Shown here: in pieces, positions 31,642 through 38,672 of the stretch | Layout of the letters: every line of letters starts with the position of its first letter | Numbering within the stretch: the first letter of the stretch is position 1 | Virus record (IMG/VR): IMGVR_UViG_3300020186_000039 | Span: 1 to 41,573 of that record | Length of the DNA: 41,573 nt | Reading direction: 5' to 3' (one strand) | Origin: a virus | Notes under the pieces: generated by a model | Databases searched by the model: none | The model's input: only the letters and a program-made list of their open reading frames with translations | What the model was told of the DNA's origin: nothing | Made by a program: the position numbers and the translations under genes

Positions 31642-33474
31642 AAACCGACCGACATCGAAAACATTAATGATTACGAGGACTCAGAGCCAGACTCCGACCA
31701 AGTGGGGGCGCACTATCACGATAAGGTCGTTTTACCGACCCAAACGACGGTGGCGAAAGTCACCGAGGCATTTAATGCAGATGGGACGATCCGGCGGATC
31801 ATAAAAGCGTCCAAATCCGACTTTGTCCACAACCTGATTTACCTCGATGGGGGTAAGTTTGATTTCACCGGTAGGGAGTACCTCTTCCCGCTATACAATC
31901 GGCGCGACCGAGACGTACTTCTTAAGACGGCTCGCCAGGTAGAGAAGACGACCTACCTCGCAAACAACCTCGTCGTGTCATCAGTTGTTCAGCCTTACAA
32001 CAAGTCCCTTTACGTTTCGCCGTCACACACCCAGACACGACAGTTCTCTAACGAGAAGCTGCGGCCAGCGATCGAGAAGTCTCCTTTTGTCAGAAAGTAT
32101 TTCCAGGACCACGCCGTCTCAACGCAGGTGTTTGAGAAGGGTTTTACCAACGGCAGCTACATCTTCCTTCGCTCGGCGTTTAGGTCCGCGGATAGAACTC
32201 GCGGTATTTCAGCTCGGATCCTATGCCTTGATGAGGTTCAAGATTTCTTAGGCTCAGAGATCCCAGTCATCATGGAGTGTACGTCCCACTTTCCAGATGC
32301 TATGCGGCTCATGGCTGGTACTCCAAAGTCTTTGGATAACCCCATTGAGACTTACTGGCAAGAGACCAGTCAGAACGAGTGGCTTGTGCCGTGCGGCTGT
32401 GGCAAGTGGAACTTCCTTGATGAGACCAATATTGGTCCCACCAAGGATTACCTTAGTGGCAAGTTGCCACCTGGACCTATCTGCAAGAAGTGTAAAAAAC
32501 CCCTGAACGTCCGCAACGGCCGCTGGATGACTACCTGCTCTGGTAAGCAGATCCAGGGCTACCGCATCCCGCAGCTTATGGTGCCTTGGATCGTTGGTCT
32601 CCTTGACCAGTGGATGCGCATCCTATGGAAAAGGGATAACTACCCGTTAGGACAACTCTATAATGAGGTTCTGGGCCTGAGCTATGACTCCGCGTCAAAG
32701 CCGATCACCCGGGATGAGCTCATCGAACTTTGTGCCAGCTACGACCTGTGGGACCCCAGCAACCTAACCTCAGACATCATTGGGGAGTCGCGGAGGTACC
32801 TCCTGACGGCTGGAGTCGATTGGGGGGAGGGTAACGACGGGTCAGAGAAGTCGCCCTCTGGGAAGATCAGGAACGCTTCCTACACGGTGCTCACTATTGG
32901 GGCATATACGGATCAGAAGACCTGGTCGGTCAAGCTCGTAAAAAAATACGAAGGACAAGAGATTGACCCTGATCATGTTGTCAAGGATATCGCTAGGATA
33001 TGCCGCACCCTCCAGGTGCAGCTGATTGGGGTTGACTGGGGCCACGGTTGGGGCGTAAACAATCATCTCACCCGCCTTATGACTCACGGCACCCAACACA
33101 TCATCAATTCACATGACAAACACAAGGTTGTCCAGTTTCAGTATTTGCCCAAACTCAAGCAGCGCATGAAGTGGGATCCGCTAGGGTTCCGTTACCACCT
33201 TCAGAGAAACTTCATGATGTCCGAGCTTTTCTTTGACATGAAGCACGGTTTTATCCAGTTCCCACGATGGACGCAGATTGAGCGTTACGCGAAAGATATA
33301 CTGGCCATCTATTCTGAGTATGTCGAGTACCGTCGTGAGATGAAGTATGACCACCGCTCAACTGATCCAGATGACTGGTTTCACAGTTTGCATTACGCCA
33401 AGCTAGCGTCTGATATCTTGACGGGTAAGAGTCGTCGGTACACACTCGATATCGACCGCAGCGATAATTCGTAG
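31609..33474 (+). CDS. terL: Terminase large subunit
   Basis: The frame has 621 codons, close to T4 gp17. The start is uncertain: TTG 31609, GTG 31615 or GTG 31636, none with a ribosome site. Numbering from 31609, the ATPase has Walker A-like ARQVEKTT (108-115), with Glu replacing the usual Gly before Lys113, and Walker B ILCLDE (Asp208, Glu209). A Cys cluster (CGCGKW, CKKCKK) follows near 264-297. The nuclease domain has AGVDWGEGNDG, IGVDWGHGWG and the terminal DPDDWFHSLHYA. It packages DNA through the portal and cuts it. Confidence 0.9.
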   Translation: MLVTPGDTQVTKPTDIENINDYEDSEPDSDQVGAHYHDKVVLPTQTTVAKVTEAFNADGTIRRIIKASKSDFVHNLIYLDGGKFDFTGREYLFPLYNRRDRDVLLKTARQVEKTTYLANNLVVSSVVQPYNKSLYVSPSHTQTRQFSNEKLRPAIEKSPFVRKYFQDHAVSTQVFEKGFTNGSYIFLRSAFRSADRTRGISARILCLDEVQDFLGSEIPVIMECTSHFPDAMRLMAGTPKSLDNPIETYWQETSQNEWLVPCGCGKWNFLDETNIGPTKDYLSGKLPPGPICKKCKKPLNVRNGRWMTTCSGKQIQGYRIPQLMVPWIVGLLDQWMRILWKRDNYPLGQLYNEVLGLSYDSASKPITRDELIELCASYDLWDPSNLTSDIIGESRRYLLTAGVDWGEGNDGSEKSPSGKIRNASYTVLTIGAYTDQKTWSVKLVKKYEGQEIDPDHVVKDIARICRTLQVQLIGVDWGHGWGVNNHLTRLMTHGTQHIINSHDKHKVVQFQYLPKLKQRMKWDPLGFRYHLQRNFMMSELFFDMKHGFIQFPRWTQIERYAKDILAIYSEYVEYRREMKYDHRSTDPDDWFHSLHYAKLASDILTGKSRRYTLDIDRSDNS

Positions 33475-33487
33475 CATTATTGTAGAA

Positions 33488-33568
33488 ATGACAATGATTA
33501 AACCAATCCCAGCAAACCTAGTCACAGAGAAGGGCTTTGCTATTGGTCCGATTGAGTTTTCCGCATAG
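33488..33568 (+). CDS. Possible 26-residue peptide after terL
   Basis: A short frame begins MTMIKPIPANLVTEKGFAIG 13 nt after terL and ends at a TAG in the same GCATAGCTAAAAA context as the stop of the gene at 24161. There is no clear ribosome site. The shared stop context is the main support; it could be a remnant or non-coding. Confidence 0.3.
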   Translation: MTMIKPIPANLVTEKGFAIGPIEFSA

Positions 33569-33584
33569 CTAAAAAACTTGATTG

Positions 33585-33621
33585 GTAAAAAAAGGAAGCA
33601 TCCATGCCCCCTTTTTTTTAC
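33585..33621. terminator. Bidirectional terminator after terL
   Basis: GTAAAAAAAGG (33585-33595) faces CCTTTTTTTTAC (33610-33621), with an inner GCAT/ATGC pairing. The A-run and T-run on either side serve both strands, ending terL and the leftward gene at 33622. Confidence 0.75.
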
Positions 33622-33912
33622 TTAACCGTTTGCCCGCTTCATGGGGGTAACGGTCCCAGTCGTGCTCTTGTCGTTTAACAGAGCGGTGGTCTTGTCTCTC
33701 CCGAAACCGAACAATGCTGTACACGCTCCTGCGCCGATGCTGAGGAGTGCGGCTCCGCCGCCGTATTTAACGATCGTCACTGCCCAGATTCCAACTTTCT
33801 CTAGGCCAGTTAACGGTCTTGTCTGCGGGTTGGGTACTGCCGGTGTTGCGGCTACCACTGGTGGGGTTGCTGTTAGTGGGGGTGCTGCGATCTCTTCTTT
33901 TTTTCCAAACAT
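33622..33912 (-). CDS. Small membrane protein with proline-rich N-terminus
   Basis: The protein has 96 residues, with AGGAG 6 nt before the ATG. The first 35 residues are Pro/Ala/Thr-rich. A hydrophobic segment (about 40-70, GIWAVTIVKYGGGAALLSIG and beyond) forms one or two membrane helices. The tail is polar. The mix of a Pro-rich arm and a membrane segment is reversed relative to the protein at 14846. A TTGGTATAAGC promoter-like element lies 43 bp upstream. Function unknown. Confidence 0.65.
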   Translation of the reverse strand: MFGKKEEIAAPPLTATPPVVAATPAVPNPQTRPLTGLEKVGIWAVTIVKYGGGAALLSIGAGACTALFGFGRDKTTALLNDKSTTGTVTPMKRANG

Positions 33913-33954
33913 TTTCTGCTCCTAGTTAAGTTAATGAAAACATTGCTACACAAT

Positions 33955-33965
33955 GCTTATACCAA
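33955..33965 (-). promoter_or_regulatory. Promoter-like extended -10 element
   Basis: TTGGTATAAGC on the minus strand lies 43 bp before the ATG of the gene at 33912, matching the elements at 15337, 24846 and 25871. The tRNA-like gene lies immediately upstream on the same strand. Confidence 0.5.
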
Positions 33966-33993
33966 CTTTGCTTGGAAAATTTGCTTGGACGGG

Positions 33994-34081
33994 CCGCACG
34001 GGTGGGCTCGAACCACCGTTCACCTCAGGGTGCCCCGAGAAGTACCAGAGGGTGAGTTTTACCAGTTAAACTATCGTGCGG
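33994..34081 (-). tRNA. tRNA-like gene with aberrant anticodon arm
   Basis: On the minus strand the acceptor arms CCGCACG and CGTGCGG pair over 7 bp. The D arm AGTTTAACTGGTAAAACT and the T arm GGTGGTTCGAGCCCACC are canonical. The 36 nt between them begin ACCCTCTGGTAC, like a tRNA-Thr(GGU) anticodon region, but the matching 3' half of the stem is not in place; CACC-CTGA-GGTG further on could be a variable arm. Total length is 88 nt. CCA is not encoded. It may be a class II, interrupted or degenerate tRNA. The anticodon is not assigned. Confidence 0.6.
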
Positions 34082-34101
34082 ATATTGAGGTACACTAGAT
34101 T

Positions 34102-34128
34102 TTGACATGGGGCAGGAGTTCATACAAT
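34102..34128 (+). promoter_or_regulatory. Sigma-70-like promoter for the KH gene
   Basis: TTGACA (34102-34107) and TACAAT (34123-34128) are separated by 15 bp, slightly short but with good hexamers. It lies 35 bp before the GTG of the KH-domain gene and points rightward, divergent from the tRNA-like gene. Confidence 0.55.
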
Positions 34129-34162
34129 GTCTAGTAGATAACTACTTTCCGCAGAGGTTGTC

Positions 34163-34432
34163 GTGGAATTCAACGGTGCTGAAGTTCTAGAACAAATGAA
34201 GGCCGTGTTTTTGCCAGTCGTTCAGGCTATGGTTGATAGTCCAGAAGACGTTTATATCGAGGGCACAGCTACTCAGTCAAAGACTGTTTTCATTTCCATC
34301 AAATCTTTGCAAAGTGACTCTGGTAAAATCATTGGTAGGTCAGGTCGAAACGCTGACGCACTCCGCACGCTACTAAGTGCGGTTGGTGGACGTTACCGAG
34401 CCAGAGTTATTCTTGAGATCGTTGAGGGATAA
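34163..34432 (+). CDS. KH-domain RNA-binding protein (KhpA-like)
   Basis: The protein has 89 residues and a GTG start with AGAGG 5 nt upstream. The segment GKIIGRSGRNADALRTLL contains the GxxG loop (GRSG) and flanking helices of a type II KH domain, as in bacterial KhpA/YlqC, whose length is similar. KH domains bind single-stranded RNA; KhpA partners with other RNA-binding proteins in bacteria. A phage copy may control its own or host mRNAs. It is followed 4 nt later by a lipoprotein gene. Confidence 0.8.
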   Translation: MEFNGAEVLEQMKAVFLPVVQAMVDSPEDVYIEGTATQSKTVFISIKSLQSDSGKIIGRSGRNADALRTLLSAVGGRYRARVILEIVEG

Positions 34433-34436
34433 AAAA

Positions 34437-34901
34437 GTGAAGTACTACACACTACTGGTTTTCATCCTATCATCCTGCCTAACCCCAGAACCCATACCCG
34501 CTCCGCCCGAAGTTATCCAATCCACTGTCGTTGGGGTGTACCGGCTTGATACCGGCACGGTACAGTCGATGTTTTTGTCTGGTGTTAAGCAGACGTTTTC
34601 TGATGGCACTGTTGTCAAGAAGATGTACCTAGAACGTGACCGCGCTACTGGTAGCTACTTCCTTTACCGATCTGGTTCTAGTGTTGGAGGTGACTGCCGC
34701 TTGTCACGAACGATAGGCTCTGGCGGGGCTGACGGTCTGGTGACTATAAATCTAAAAGCTCAAGCCACTGAAACCTGCATGGCTACTGGGTGCAAGTCCT
34801 GCACGTTTAAGTCTGACGACGGAGACACAAAGTGTGTTTGTGTATCGGAGAAGACGATGGTGCCATACGCTGTTACGAGCAATCGGGACCTCTATCCATA
34901 A
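34437..34901 (+). CDS. Cys-rich phage lipoprotein
   Basis: The protein has 154 residues. The GTG at 34437 with GAGGG upstream is preferred to an earlier start inside the KH gene, because it yields a clean signal peptide MKYYTLLVFILSSC with lipobox LSSC (Cys14). The mature part is beta-rich. Near the C-terminus a Cys cluster (CMATGCKSCTF, CVC) with DDGDTK between suggests disulfides in the periplasm. Superinfection exclusion or envelope modification are possible; no family is recognised. Confidence 0.7.
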   Translation: MKYYTLLVFILSSCLTPEPIPAPPEVIQSTVVGVYRLDTGTVQSMFLSGVKQTFSDGTVVKKMYLERDRATGSYFLYRSGSSVGGDCRLSRTIGSGGADGLVTINLKAQATETCMATGCKSCTFKSDDGDTKCVCVSEKTMVPYAVTSNRDLYP

Positions 34902-34918
34902 TTGATAGGTTAGTCTAG

Positions 34919-34962
34919 AAAAAATAGTGGACCCCGGACGGGGTAGACCAGGGTCCACCTAT
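34919..34962 (-). terminator. Terminator of the leftward fibre operon
   Basis: TGGACCC (34928-34934) and GGGTCCA (34951-34957) form a perfect 7-bp stem, extended with one bulge by ATAG/CTAT. On the minus strand it is followed by TATTTTTTCTAG. It terminates leftward transcription coming from 37820, and may also slow rightward transcripts. Confidence 0.7.
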
Positions 34963-35069
34963 GATGGAACTAGCAAACAGCTAGAAATGATGGACCTTGA
35001 TTATAACACTCAGAGCTGTTGCCGCACATTACTAGAATTATTAATGTTTTAGTGGATTGTGCTTGACGC

Positions 35070-35240
35070 TCAGTTCCCTGTGGCAGCGGTGCTCACTATT
35101 GAGTCAATAATGGTCTTCACCTGGTCTTCTGTCGCAGCGTCGATGACGCTTCTAAGCCCTGACGGCATCGTGAGGGACCACTTCCCTCCTGCCAGCTGAG
35201 AATACTTAAAGCCTCGGTAAGTAACATAAATAGGCACCAT
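35070..35240 (-). CDS. Small protein at the end of the fibre operon
   Basis: The protein has 56 residues, with AGAGG 6 nt before the ATG. It begins MVPIYVTYRGFKYSQLAGGK and ends in a helical acidic stretch. Position after the fibre genes parallels the 58-residue gene at 8420 after the rightward fibre. A chaperone or small accessory subunit is possible. The 107 bp between its stop side and the terminator hold only a weak CTAGC/GCTAG hairpin. Confidence 0.6.
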   Translation of the reverse strand: MVPIYVTYRGFKYSQLAGGKWSLTMPSGLRSVIDAATEDQVKTIIDSIVSTAATGN

Positions 35241-35248
35241 GATCAACC

Positions 35249-36073
35249 TCAGAGTTTGAATATTTGGAAAGCAATTGCGAGATCAGTTTTAACACCGGCA
35301 GCATGCGCAACCGTGAAGCGTATTTTATTGGTTTTGTTGACTGCGTCATAGGCAAAGCTCTTCACCGTCCCACCATCTTGGGGAATGAGGTTGTAGTCTG
35401 GTAATAAATGGATTGGTACACCGCCATCTAAAAAAGGAACTGATCCGCCGTATGCAGCAGGAACATCTGGGGCTACGCAGGCGTACGCCCATGTTGGGGT
35501 AGTCGGCCTGACTCCGTTAAGGAAGACGCCGCCGCGGATATCAAAGTCAAACGTTGTATACCAGTCCATCGTTGTGATGGTGCAGTCGGTATCAAGTGCG
35601 GCCTGGAGCGCAGCCTCATCAGCGTAGTCAACCAGCTTGAGCTCTACCCAGGCGTTGCTCACAATCTTCCAGAACTTTAAAGTCCCATCACCGTAGTCAG
35701 TGATAGTGTCGATCTTTTTGTTATGAAGTGAGCCGTACTTTGCAGACTGAAAGGTCAGCCACCGTGGCTGAAAGTGCCAGCCTGGTCTGGTTGTTTTCGA
35801 GCGGGTGATAGGTGCTAAGTCAGCGTCTACGGGCTGATCGATTTTTACGACTTGAGGTGGCTGCACCAAAGGTACGCCGGTATGTGCAGTAACAAGCGTG
35901 TCCACTGCAGACCAGTCACTCATGTCTGCTCTAAATCCAACAGTGAGCTGATCGCCTAGAAGGTTGGTAGTCTCGTAGTTAAGAGCGACCGTAATGCTGG
36001 CGTTGATTTGGACCTCCTGGATGAGTCGGTCCAAGGCACAAGGCGTCTTGGTATACGTTTTAGTAAGAGACAT
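35249..36073 (-). CDS. Probable receptor-binding or fibre-tip protein
   Basis: The protein has 274 residues, with AGAGG 7 nt before the ATG. It is rich in aromatics, Asp and Thr, with beta-strand patterns throughout (RPGWHFQPRWLTFQSAKYGS, TTMDWYTTFDFDIRGGVFLN). No signal peptide or enzyme motif. It follows two fibre-like genes in one leftward operon, a position typical for the distal, host-recognising subunit. Family not recognised; role inferred from context and composition. Confidence 0.6.
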   Translation of the reverse strand: MSLTKTYTKTPCALDRLIQEVQINASITVALNYETTNLLGDQLTVGFRADMSDWSAVDTLVTAHTGVPLVQPPQVVKIDQPVDADLAPITRSKTTRPGWHFQPRWLTFQSAKYGSLHNKKIDTITDYGDGTLKFWKIVSNAWVELKLVDYADEAALQAALDTDCTITTMDWYTTFDFDIRGGVFLNGVRPTTPTWAYACVAPDVPAAYGGSVPFLDGGVPIHLLPDYNLIPQDGGTVKSFAYDAVNKTNKIRFTVAHAAGVKTDLAIAFQIFKL

Positions 36074-36096
36074 CTGCTGACCTCTGAGTTTTCATT

Positions 36097-36831
36097 TTAT
36101 GGCCCCAATCTGCTTAGAAGTAACGACCTAGCGTTGACGGTTAAAGCTCCCGTGTTGGAACACCTAACGCGAACATCAATATCTTCCGCCCCGCTCACCT
36201 GAACAATGGTCATAGTAGTGTCAACCATGGTTTGATTTGAGTGGGCTGTATCTTGTTGCCTTGCTGAATCTGTTACCCCCACACCCGCTTTATATATGCT
36301 CCAGAAATGTGCCTTTGGTGTCGTTGTATAAAACACCGAGGCGTTGTACCAAATGGCATAGGTCCCAGAGGCAGGGGTGGTGGTGAATCCTGTGATAACC
36401 ACATCAGTTTGCGATGAAGTTGTAAATGCGGTTGCTGCCACTACGTTGTAGTTTACAACTCCACCCGCAATGGTTGATGCGGAGATAGACCAGTTTATCC
36501 AAGTACCTGCCGCGTTAGGTTGAAGCTGTAGTATTAAGTTACAAATTGAGGCTGGCGGTAAAGTTATGAGAGCTGCGCCAGCGTTATCTTGAACAGCTAT
36601 GGACTGGGCACTTTGGTTATAAACTTCAAAACGATGACCTATCTCCAGGGTTGTTGCATTTGGCATTTTCAATACCTGGCCAATTGTATTCCCTGTAAAG
36701 TACTGGGCCATGTTTGATGCGACGGTAAGCGTAAGGGTACTGTTAGCCGTCGCTTGCGTGGTAGGCACAGATACCCTACCGACGTGTGACAGCATACCCT
36801 CAACGGTTATAGCGTCAATTACCTGCGTCAC
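36097..36831 (-). CDS. Fibre-like protein, paralogue of neighbours
   Basis: The protein has 244 residues and starts at a GTG shortly after the previous stop, with a weak ribosome site. MTQVIDAITVEGML matches the start of the upstream protein (MTQFIDNQTVENLL). Residues about 25-115 (STLTLTVASNMAQYFTG, GQVLKMPNATTLEIGHRFEV) repeat in the proteins at 36834 and 9049. The C-terminal half is distinct (KAHFWSIYKAGVG) and resembles a fibre C-terminal beta domain. A tandem duplicate with an exchanged tip. Confidence 0.7.
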   Translation of the reverse strand: MTQVIDAITVEGMLSHVGRVSVPTTQATANSTLTLTVASNMAQYFTGNTIGQVLKMPNATTLEIGHRFEVYNQSAQSIAVQDNAGAALITLPPASICNLILQLQPNAAGTWINWSISASTIAGGVVNYNVVAATAFTTSSQTDVVITGFTTTPASGTYAIWYNASVFYTTTPKAHFWSIYKAGVGVTDSARQQDTAHSNQTMVDTTMTIVQVSGAEDIDVRVRCSNTGALTVNARSLLLSRLGP

Positions 36832-36833
36832 TG

Positions 36834-37820
36834 CTAGCTCGCTTCACCTGTTATAGTAGCTTCCCAACTTACGTCGTTTGCCAGGGCGGTATTGGCGTTG
36901 GCGTTGATTACAAAGCCAGCTGCAGTCCTCGTCTCATACGTCCACGTCCGTGCGTCACCACCGCTAATTTTTACAGCGTAAGTAGCTGATGGTAGTGCGA
37001 CTGAGAACGTCACCGTGGCCTTTTTTGGGTTACCAGCGAAAGTTCCTGCGGCGACTACACCTGCTCGGTTAAGAAGGGCGTTGTTTAGATGGGCATGGTC
37101 AGCTCTAGCGTACTTCTCTAGGATACCGGCGCTCGCGGCGCGGTTGTAGGTCTCAGCTACGATATCACCGACTACGCCCCAGACGGTGTTAGCGTCTATG
37201 GTTTCTCTTGCATCGGTCAAAGCAGTTACTGCAGACCCTGAAGTGGTAAATGTGGCCAACGGGGTCACACCATCTGGGAGAGTGGTCCCTGATGTTACAG
37301 CACCGGCTGTGGTGATGTAGATGAAGCCTGAGATTGAAGCAGTCAGGGTTATAGTACCAGCGGCAACTGCCGTACTAACTCCGTTAAATCTTGCGACCCC
37401 ACCAGTGAAGTTAACAGCTAGGCCAGTGCCCGGGTAGGTTACGAGAAATTGCTCTTGGGCAGATGTTTTTGTAAGCACAGAGTAGAGCCAAGTTCCGGCC
37501 GCTGGCGAAGCAACTTGGAGGACAAAGAAGGCCCGCTCGTTTGGCCCAAGGAGGACCAAGAGCGCACTAGCGTTGTCGTTGACGGTTACATTGACTGAGG
37601 TAGCGTTCCAAACCTCAAAGCGGTGTCCTACTGTAAGGGTGGTAGCATCTGGCAGTTTAACAATCTGACCAGCGGTTGAGCCGGTGATTGCCTGAACAAG
37701 CTCTGAGGCAACGGTCAGGGACAGAGTGGATGCAGACGCTACAGTTAGTGCAACTTGGGAGCGGAAGGAGCGTGTATCAAGTAGGTTCTCGACTGTTTGG
37801 TTATCAATAAACTGCGTCAT
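36834..37820 (-). CDS. Fibre-like protein, paralogue of the 9049 gene
   Basis: The protein has 328 residues, with AGGAG 6 nt before the ATG. It has the attachment-like start MTQFIDNQTVENLL, the shared module (GQIVKLPDATTLTVGHRFEV), a Gly/Ala/Thr-rich central part, and a C-terminal module (GTFAGNPKKATVTF, FVINANANTALANDVSWEA) matching the end of the rightward protein at 9049. First gene of the leftward fibre operon, preceded by TATAAG at 37858. Probably a short or side-tail fibre subunit. Confidence 0.7.
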   Translation of the reverse strand: MTQFIDNQTVENLLDTRSFRSQVALTVASASTLSLTVASELVQAITGSTAGQIVKLPDATTLTVGHRFEVWNATSVNVTVNDNASALLVLLGPNERAFFVLQVASPAAGTWLYSVLTKTSAQEQFLVTYPGTGLAVNFTGGVARFNGVSTAVAAGTITLTASISGFIYITTAGAVTSGTTLPDGVTPLATFTTSGSAVTALTDARETIDANTVWGVVGDIVAETYNRAASAGILEKYARADHAHLNNALLNRAGVVAAGTFAGNPKKATVTFSVALPSATYAVKISGGDARTWTYETRTAAGFVINANANTALANDVSWEATITGEAS

Positions 37821-37857
37821 TAGAATCTCCTGGGTTTGTTAAGGTCTGCCCCAATAT

Positions 37858-37900
37858 CTTATAGGTGATAAAAAAAATAGGGAAGGCGCAAAACGCCCCC
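37858..37900 (-). promoter_or_regulatory. Terminator-promoter junction before the leftward fibre operon
   Basis: On the minus strand, GGCG-TTTTG-CGCC (37897-37885) precedes TTCCCTATTTTTTTTATC, a short-stem terminator for the genes to the right. Directly after it, CACCTATAAG (TATAAG at 37863-37858) resembles the -10 element seen elsewhere and would start the fibre operon about 35 bp before its ATG. Confidence 0.5.
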
Positions 37901-37905
37901 AAGTA

Positions 37906-37960
37906 GGCATTACCCATAAAGGCATTACCCATAAAGGCATTACCCATAAAGGCATTATCC
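37906..37960. repeat. 15-bp tandem repeats
   Basis: GGCATTACCCATAAA occurs three times in perfect tandem (37906-37950), then a degenerate partial copy GGCATTATCC. The repeats lie between the end of the small gene at 37960 and the terminator-promoter junction. They may be binding sites or slippage products. Confidence 0.9.
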
Positions 37961-38061
37961 TAGAATTTGGGGGGAAAGGCTACTGGGGGGGGGCGGCTTC
38001 CTCCTCCAAGAACTGCCCCGCCAAGGCGCAGGCGTGTAACCTCACGTTTCTTCGCCGACAC
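37960..38061 (-). CDS. Possible 33-residue basic peptide
   Basis: A frame from GTG at 38061 begins MSAKKREVTRLRLGGAVLGG and ends with a Pro-rich tail just before the 15-bp repeats. The open frame extends 11 codons further upstream (RRRFLALEV) without an ATG, and AGGAGG lies too far before the GTG, so the true start is uncertain. The sequence looks protein-like; it may be a gene that lost its start. Confidence 0.4.
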   Translation of the reverse strand: MSAKKREVTRLRLGGAVLGGGSRPPPVAFPPKF

Positions 38062-38089
38062 CTCTAAAGCTAAAAAACGCCTCCTAGTT

Positions 38090-38275
38090 TCATTTTAACC
38101 TCAACTGGCTAAACCCGGTGATGACCCCAAACTGCTGGAGCACCCACAAGACCACGAACACAATGGCCACAGCGATGATGACTTGTTGAAGCTGGGCTGG
38201 CATGGGGATGCGCAGGATCAACCAGATCAGAAAGCCTACGATGGCCAAAGTAACTAGTAGTGAAATTAAACTCAT
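38090..38275 (-). CDS. Small two-helix membrane protein (Thivi_2564-like)
   Basis: The protein has 61 residues. The ATG at 38275 has GGAAG upstream and overlaps the preceding stop, so it is preferred to one 42 nt earlier. Two hydrophobic helices (LISLLVTLAIVGFLIWLI and VIIAVAIVFVVLWVL) are separated by RIPMPAQLQ. This resembles a family of short bacterial and phage membrane proteins with an IPMP turn. A holin-like role is possible but not shown. Confidence 0.75.
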   Translation of the reverse strand: MSLISLLVTLAIVGFLIWLILRIPMPAQLQQVIIAVAIVFVVLWVLQQFGVITGFSQLRLK

Positions 38276-38466
38276 TTTGATTCTTCCTTCTTGGTTGTTT
38301 GTAAATCCATGGTCCATACAGCATCGTTGTCTTCGTTATTAAACGGTCCCTCAATCTTTATGATTTTTTTTCTCTCTGTACCAAGGCGGTTTGCGTAAAG
38401 CAACGCGTCCCTAACAATGGTATCCACCTCCTGGCCGTCGGTGATCTTAAAATAAACCCTGTCCAT
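38272..38466 (-). CDS. Small hypothetical protein
   Basis: The protein has 64 residues, preceded on its strand by the gene at 38469 and overlapping the next start by 4 nt (ATGA). It is charged, with a helix around residues 11-30 (GQEVDTIVRDALLYANRLG) and an acidic C-terminal half. No metal site or membrane segment. Part of the leftward run of small accessory genes; family not recognised. Confidence 0.65.
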   Translation of the reverse strand: MDRVYFKITDGQEVDTIVRDALLYANRLGTERKKIIKIEGPFNNEDNDAVWTMDLQTTKKEESK

Positions 38467-38468
38467 TA

Positions 38469-38672
38469 CTAGCCCCCCTTCTTCCCATACTGCGTCCTCT
38501 CTTTCTCTTGTGGCAGCACGTATGGTGCTGGTGTTGGCTCTGGTGGGAAGTACCTTAGAATGTTGTCTATAGCGTGCTTAAGCTGGGCGTCATTTACGAG
38601 GCCGTAAGTACCAACAGCGCCAAGGAGTATGCCAAGGAGCCAAAGCGTTATAAGGAACACCCAATTATTCAT
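38469..38672 (-). CDS. Single-pass membrane protein
   Basis: The protein has 67 residues. The N-terminal 26 residues (MNNWVFLITLWLLGILLGAV) form a transmembrane helix; a short helix and a Pro-rich, Lys-rich tail follow. Its ATG overlaps the stop region of the zinc-ribbon gene upstream on its strand. The topology fits an envelope-anchored or spanin-like protein, but no partner is identified. Confidence 0.65.
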   Translation of the reverse strand: MNNWVFLITLWLLGILLGAVGTYGLVNDAQLKHAIDNILRYFPPEPTPAPYVLPQEKERTQYGKKGG

